A stretch of DNA of 47,042 bases, from assembly GCA_937872925.1 (NCBI GenBank), contig CALMUT010000124.1, positions 1-47,042 on the forward strand, in the 5' to 3' direction. The translations under genes and the position numbers were made by a program. Source of the DNA: an uncultured Myxococcales bacterium. Its GTDB lineage: Bacteria > Myxococcota_A > Polyangia > Polyangiales > Polyangiaceae. This document shows, one piece after another, positions 43,068-47,042 of this stretch. The notes under the pieces were generated by a model that worked only from the letters and a program-made list of their open reading frames with translations, was not told the DNA's origin and did no database searches. Within the stretch, counting starts at the first letter, position 1, and every line of letters begins with the position of its first letter.

Positions 43068-43463
43068 GTGAACAAAAACTCGACTGTTGGCGAATGCATG
43101 ACCCGCTTGGTCCACACCGTGGGCACCGAGCAAACCATTTCCTTTGCCCTGGAGCACATGCAGGAAAACAAGATCCGGCACTTACCCGTGCTTCGCGGTG
43201 GGCGCCTGGTAGGCGTGGTAAGCGACCGGGATCTGGGGCTCGTTGCGGGCCTGAATGACGTGAACCCTGACAACACCAAGGTCGAAGAGGCGATGACGCC
43301 GGTACCCTATACGGCTTCGTCTGACACGACTTTGCTCGAAGTGCTGCAACAGATGACTGAGCACAAGTACGGATCCGTACTGGTCATGGACGGCACCAAA
43401 GTGTCCGGGATCTTCACCACCTACGATGTGGTGCTACTGCTGACGAAGTCGCTTCAGGATTGA
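43068..43463 (+). CDS. Two-CBS-domain protein
   Basis: A 131-residue protein starting at a GTG (NKNSTVGECMTRLVHTVGTE). Two CBS motifs fill it: residues 8-62 (IRHLPVLRGGRLVGVVSDRD) and 72-129 (YGSVLVMDGTKVSGIFTTYD). CBS pairs bind adenosine nucleotides and regulate partners. There is no fused enzyme, so it probably acts on another protein. The gene follows the small lipoprotein by 47 bases and ends 38 bases from the convergent BNR lipoprotein gene. Confidence 0.92.
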   Translation: MNKNSTVGECMTRLVHTVGTEQTISFALEHMQENKIRHLPVLRGGRLVGVVSDRDLGLVAGLNDVNPDNTKVEEAMTPVPYTASSDTTLLEVLQQMTEHKYGSVLVMDGTKVSGIFTTYDVVLLLTKSLQD

Positions 43464-43501
43464 GCGAGCGGGGCGCCACGTGCCGCCGAACGGTAGCCGC
43501 G

Positions 43502-44761
43502 TCAGGGTCGTTCTGAAGACACAGCCAAGTAGATGGTCTTGGGCGACGCAGGTGAAAACACGATGGCGTCATAGCTGTCGATGCCGCCCTGCCGTTGCTC
43601 GCTGACTTTTCCCGTTGCGTCCAAGCGGTACAAGAAGGACTCGCTGGTCAACCCACCCACGGGCGGCGTTCCGAAAGTAAAGTAGAGCGCTGCCGGGTCG
43701 ACCGGATCCGGTGCGAGCAAGTTGCCGTTGAACAGCTTCGCTGTGGTTTTCTCGGCCTCCAGCGCAACGATGAACGTCTTGCCGCCGTCGGTCGACTTCC
43801 AGATGCGCCGTCCTTCGGGTCCAATTTGCTGCCCGTTGTGCCACCCGAGCTGAAAACCTTCGACCCACACCACACCGCCGTCCACGGGGGATACGGCGAT
43901 GGAGAAAGCGTTGGCATAGGTAGCGTCTCCACTGGCTTCGACCCACAGCTTGCCGCCGTCGAAGGTCGTGAACGTGCCGTCTGTGATCGTGCCGCAGACG
44001 GCGTGGTCGATGTCGTTGGGATCGAACGCGACGGTGTAAAAACACTTCTTTGGTGCCGGACTGCCGATCTTTTGGAAACTCGCACCCTCGTCCTTGGAAT
44101 CCCAGAGCTGCCCATCGTTGTCGGCGACGCGCAGCCAGGCGCCATCCGTGGGCGAGACTCCCATGCCGATGATGGAACCCGACGGTCCCTTCAGCACCTG
44201 AATCGCCTGACCCTTCACGAGGTACATCGGACTGGCGTTCATCTGATAGCCGTAGGCGCGTCCGCCAGGTGCAGCGTGCAGACGCGTTGTCGAAGCAGGC
44301 GCCGCGCCCAAATCCTTGTACGTACAACCAGCGTCCTCAGAGCGTAGGATCCGCCCGGCATGTTCGGCGACGAGCACATTCGGCGTATCGAGGGCCGCAA
44401 GCCCCCAGGTGTAGGCCACGCCAGTCAATGCGCCGTCTCCGGGCGCGATGGTGGCGCCCTCGTCCGACGTGAACCGCACGGCCCAAGTACCCTTCACAGA
44501 CGTGCACGTTGGCGTCGTCCAGCCGGTCGCACCGGCGGTTCCCGACGCCCCCGCCGCGCCGGACGTGCCAGCTGCGCCCGCATTGCCAGCGGCACCGCCT
44601 GTGCCTCCAGCCGTACCGCCGGCGCCAGATGCTCCGGCACTACCGGATGCGCCAGCGCTTCCCGAATTGCCACCTGTGTTCGCGCCGTCTTCGGAGGAGT
44701 CTCCACAACCTGCAAGACCGATGGCGACAACGACACAAAGCGAATTCCAACGTGCTGACAT
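43502..44761 (-). CDS. BNR/Asp-box repeat lipoprotein
   Basis: A 419-residue lipoprotein starting at MSARWNSLCVVVAIGLAGC (lipobox GLAGC). A Gly/Ala/Ser/Thr linker covers residues 28-80. The rest has Asp-box units of beta-propellers: RSEDAGCTYKDLG, DSKDEGASFQKIG and KSTDGGKTFIVAL, as in sialidase or sortilin (Vps10)-like folds. Such folds serve as glycan binding or glycosidase scaffolds; I see no clear catalytic Asp/Arg triad. It is preceded, 19 bases upstream, by the polytopic membrane protein on the same strand, so the two may be cotranscribed. Confidence 0.82.
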   Translation of the reverse strand: MSARWNSLCVVVAIGLAGCGDSSEDGANTGGNSGSAGASGSAGASGAGGTAGGTGGAAGNAGAAGTSGAAGASGTAGATGWTTPTCTSVKGTWAVRFTSDEGATIAPGDGALTGVAYTWGLAALDTPNVLVAEHAGRILRSEDAGCTYKDLGAAPASTTRLHAAPGGRAYGYQMNASPMYLVKGQAIQVLKGPSGSIIGMGVSPTDGAWLRVADNDGQLWDSKDEGASFQKIGSPAPKKCFYTVAFDPNDIDHAVCGTITDGTFTTFDGGKLWVEASGDATYANAFSIAVSPVDGGVVWVEGFQLGWHNGQQIGPEGRRIWKSTDGGKTFIVALEAEKTTAKLFNGNLLAPDPVDPAALYFTFGTPPVGGLTSESFLYRLDATGKVSEQRQGGIDSYDAIVFSPASPKTIYLAVSSERP

Positions 44762-44780
44762 GGGGCAGAGTGTGCCACGT

Positions 44781-46187
44781 TCACGGCGAGCTATCACTGA
44801 CGCGTTGCAGGCGGACGCTTGCGAGCACCGATGCGATGAGCAGCGCGAAACCCACTCCAACGCAGGTGGCGCCCCACTGCAGCGCCGTTGCAGGTGCAGA
44901 AACAACCCCAATCTGCACCGCAAAATGCAGGTACGTCGTCGTCAGCGGTACCAGGATACTGCGCGCGCGCGCTTTGTAGACCATTAGCGCGACCACAGCG
45001 GTAAGCACCAGATCGAGGGCGAGCACATGAGCTGGCCAGGCACCTCCGGACCAACTGATCGTCCACAGTGCCAGATACATGCCAAACACGGCGGCCGAAA
45101 GCATGCGGACGCGCGTGCCAAGAGGCGCCAGGGTAAAGACGACGTGATAACGCGGCGCCTGCGGCGCATCAGTGTCGGGCGTTCGGTAAGGTCCACTGTC
45201 GACACGTGTGCTTGCGTCTTCACGGAACTTGTTCACGTGCCGAAAGGCGTGCAGCACGAGCACAACGGAGGCCATGCCAGCGCACAACGAAAGGGACGCG
45301 GGCGAAGCTAGCGCCGCGGCTCCGAGCGCCACGGAGATCGCTGCAAACACCGCCGCTTCACGCCGCATGAAACGCGTCGACAGTAAGAGCAGCGCGGGCA
45401 GCAAGAGCGGGAGCCTCAGTGCAGCTTCGTCCCTCCAGAACGCGACGTGGAACAGCAAGAGCACGGTCCACGCCACCCAGGTGCCACGAACCGCGCGTCG
45501 CAGGACCGTTTCGCTCCATGCATCCAGCGCGGCGGTGCTCTCTACTTTGCGAGACGTCCACAGCGCGATACATGCCAGCGCGAATAGCCACACCGTCACC
45601 AAAACGCTCGACGTTTCTGCGTCGCCACGCGCCATCACGTGCGGGGCCACGCCCAACCCAACGGCCGCAATCAGCGGAAGCGTCTGCGCGGACCGGGAAA
45701 GGCGCAAGTGCACCGCCCACGCCAGCGCACGTAGCTTCGCCCAGAACAGGAGCACCCACGCTGCACTGGCGACAACGCCAATCCGCCCCAAATAGGCGGA
45801 AGTTTCCGTATGCAGCGTCAGGTCGCATTGGTACAGCGCCGCCAGCAACGCGAGCATCACTCCGGGGCGACGTAGCCCAATGCGCGTCAAGATCGCCGCG
45901 CCACCGATAAGCGCAAAGGCGTATAGCTCGGCGATCGCCGCCACGCCCACCTGCCCGCCGGTCGATCCGGCTGCGACAAATCCCCGAGACAACAGCGACA
46001 TCCCGCCCAGTACCAGGGCCGCACTCAAGAGGTACATCGGGTTGTATTGCACAAGCCAGCGGTGCAGCAGGCGGCGCCAAAAGGCGCGCGCGTCTTCGGC
46101 GGAAGCCTGGGCGGCTCGAGCACTGGTCGCCGCGGCGTGGGTATTCGAAGGGTTGGGTACGCCGTTGTTCGGCCTTGGGTGCGTCAT
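44781..46187 (-). CDS. Polytopic membrane protein of unknown function
   Basis: The start MTHPRPNNGVPNPS (46187) gives 468 residues; the earlier open frame is Cys/Arg-rich and unlikely to be coding. A cytoplasmic N-terminus with WRRLLHRWLVQYNPMYLLS comes before 11 or 12 hydrophobic helices. A hydrophilic loop (HVNKFREDASTRVDSGPYRTPDTD region) splits the protein near residue 330. Several Trp-rich segments (GTWVAWTVLLLFHVAFWRDE) lie on the outer side. I do not recognise the family. It may form a unit with the downstream BNR lipoprotein. Confidence 0.8.
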   Translation of the reverse strand: MTHPRPNNGVPNPSNTHAAATSARAAQASAEDARAFWRRLLHRWLVQYNPMYLLSAALVLGGMSLLSRGFVAAGSTGGQVGVAAIAELYAFALIGGAAILTRIGLRRPGVMLALLAALYQCDLTLHTETSAYLGRIGVVASAAWVLLFWAKLRALAWAVHLRLSRSAQTLPLIAAVGLGVAPHVMARGDAETSSVLVTVWLFALACIALWTSRKVESTAALDAWSETVLRRAVRGTWVAWTVLLLFHVAFWRDEAALRLPLLLPALLLLSTRFMRREAAVFAAISVALGAAALASPASLSLCAGMASVVLVLHAFRHVNKFREDASTRVDSGPYRTPDTDAPQAPRYHVVFTLAPLGTRVRMLSAAVFGMYLALWTISWSGGAWPAHVLALDLVLTAVVALMVYKARARSILVPLTTTYLHFAVQIGVVSAPATALQWGATCVGVGFALLIASVLASVRLQRVSDSSP

Positions 46188-46429
46188 CGGTTCCGGGCAC
46201 CTGCAAAGGCAGTGCCGACCCGCGTGAACGTCTTCGGCGCGTGTCTTCGTCGATCCGCTCTGCAGCAAGGTGTCAGCTTGTCATCACGTGAACCACCTTG
46301 CGTCGAATCGTCAACCATCCCGCGCGAAGCGACACCTTACGCACACTCCGCAAAGTGGAGCCACAATACGCCAAGCGCGGAAGGAAAGAGGCACCGTGTC
46401 CCCCCAGGGTGACCTGGATCACAACCCTG

Positions 46430-46464
46430 TGGCAGACTCTGCGCTTCGCGAAGGGGAAATAGTG
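46430..46464 (+). promoter_or_regulatory. Ribosome binding site of partial lipoprotein
   Basis: AAGGGGA at 46451-46457 lies eight bases before the ATG at 46465. The region upstream (46188-46450) has no gene or clear repeat. TGGCAG at 46430 resembles half of a sigma-54 site, but the second half is poor. Confidence 0.5.
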
Positions 46465-47042
46465 ATGTGGCGAAAGCTTGTGGTGTCCTGCACGGTGCTG
46501 GGGTTGACGGTCTGGGCGTGCGGCTCGGACTCTGCAGATGAGCGCGCCAAGCTGGCCGCCCTAGGTCAAGGGTGCAGTATCAACTCCGACTGCGCGGATC
46601 CGCTCGTCTGCGCTTTCGGACGATGTCACGAAGAATGTGCGGACAATCGCGACTGCACTCCCCCCGCGCAGTGCGTGAAGTGGCAGGATGAAAAAGGCGT
46701 CTGCCAGCTCGACGACGAAATCGACTGCGGCGCCACCCAGAGCTGCGTCGGCAAACAGGTCTGCAGTGCGCAGGGCAAGTGTCATGATTTCTGTGCTCAA
46801 ACCTCCGACTGTCTGCAGTCACAGATCTGCGTCGGCACATTCTGCGAAGACACCGCCGGCGGAACCGGCGGAACTGGCGGAACTGGCGGAACGGACGCAA
46901 GCGCGGGCAGTTCCGGCACTGGCGCAAGCGCAGGCGCCGGCGGGAGCAGCGGCAGTGGTGGCAGCGCCGGGGGCACGGGAGCGACGGGCGGCGCGGGCGG
47001 AACGGGCGGCACCGGTGGAACAGGTGGAACGAGCGGCACGGG
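46465..47042 (+). CDS. Cys-rich lipoprotein with Gly/Thr linker, 3' part missing (partial)
   Basis: The frame opens at the ATG at 46465 with a good ribosome binding site and has no stop before the right edge. The signal peptide has lipobox LTVWAC. Residues 30-125 form a Cys-rich domain with motifs CSINSDCADPLVC, CHEECADNRDC, CVGKQVC, CHDFCAQTSDC and CVGTFC. Each resembles the short C-x(n)-DC-x(n)-C units common in myxobacterial surface proteins. From residue 131 the protein enters a Gly/Thr/Ser/Ala repeat that continues to the end of the window. The missing part may hold the functional domain. Confidence 0.75.
   Translation, partial: MWRKLVVSCTVLGLTVWACGSDSADERAKLAALGQGCSINSDCADPLVCAFGRCHEECADNRDCTPPAQCVKWQDEKGVCQLDDEIDCGATQSCVGKQVCSAQGKCHDFCAQTSDCLQSQICVGTFCEDTAGGTGGTGGTGGTDASAGSSGTGASAGAGGSSGSGGSAGGTGATGGAGGTGGTGGTGGTSGT
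46855..47042 (+). repeat. Gly/Thr codon repeat running off the right edge
   Basis: A low-complexity tract of GGC/GGA/ACT/ACC codons with short near-identical units such as GGCGGAACTGGC. It is the same class of repeat as at the left edge, and a likely cause of the sequence ending here. Confidence 0.85.

Noticed and set aside
46430..46445. Sigma-54-like promoter (TGGCAG and a GC ten bases later)
   Set aside because: The second half should read TTGC and does not; one weak match in GC-rich DNA is expected by chance, and it sits too close to the start codon.
46855..47042. CRISPR-like or tandem satellite array
   Set aside because: Short variable codon repeats in frame with a lipoprotein linker, with no regular spacer.

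Overview
The window looks like GC-rich chromosomal DNA from a Myxococcota bacterium, most likely of the Polyangia (Sorangium/Polyangium-like). The reasons are very high GC, dense genes on both strands, four Hanks-type kinase-family proteins in 47 kb, a PEGA/TPR envelope protein, and an unusual number of secreted lipoproteins with Gly-Ser/Ala/Thr linkers or Cys-rich domains. I count 40 protein genes. Seventeen carry a clear lipobox. I see no tRNA or rRNA gene, transposon, prophage or CRISPR array, and no gene-free stretch over 300 bases. Both ends of the window fall inside Gly-rich coding repeats and cut a lipoprotein gene, which suggests the window is a whole contig broken at low-complexity sequence.

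Layout. 1-8019: envelope genes (partial lipoprotein, zinc-ribbon membrane protein, acyltransferase-3, GT-C-like membrane protein, two Cys-rich lipoproteins, PEGA/TPR protein) and one unknown. 8136-12346: a transmembrane Ser/Thr kinase, an arylsulfotransferase-like lipoprotein, a lipoprotein built from five exact-length 19-residue Cys repeats with a strong terminator, and a small lipoprotein. 12435-18137 (minus): a sigma-70-family factor coupled to a 1596-residue protein combining a zinc-finger anti-sigma-like N-terminus, two kinase domains (the first degenerate), a degenerate class III cyclase-like domain, an AAA-type ATPase and a long helical-repeat tail. Divergent from it are a stand-alone cyclic-nucleotide-binding protein and an LpxH-like phosphoesterase that overlap by 4 nt. 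19436-22910: another transmembrane kinase, a methyltransferase, a small unknown and a GH114-like lipoprotein. 22954-28497 (minus): a Shelph-type phosphatase lipoprotein with a helix-hairpin-helix-like insert, a FabH-family synthase, a DUF6483-like protein and two lipoproteins. 28583-33381: a small membrane protein, a VanY-like peptidase, an aldo/keto reductase, a beta-helix lipoprotein and a propeller-like lipoprotein. 33535-37205: a DUF3160 lipoprotein and a GIDE-like membrane protein. 37291-43463 (plus): a quinone-oxidoreductase-like MDR, a methyltransferase fused to two Nudix-like domains, a transmembrane pseudokinase, a lipoprotein and a two-CBS protein. 43502-47042: a BNR/Asp-box lipoprotein, a polytopic membrane protein and a partial Cys-rich lipoprotein.

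How it fits together. The best candidate for an undescribed system is the sigma factor with its fused zinc-finger/tandem-kinase/cyclase-like/ATPase partner (12435-18137): it looks like a sigma factor whose control is built into one giant signalling protein, next to a divergent cyclic-nucleotide sensor and lipid-phosphoesterase pair. The other attractive novelties are the 19-residue Cys-repeat lipoprotein and the methyltransferase-Nudix-Nudix fusion. All functional statements come from reading motifs by eye; no database search was run.
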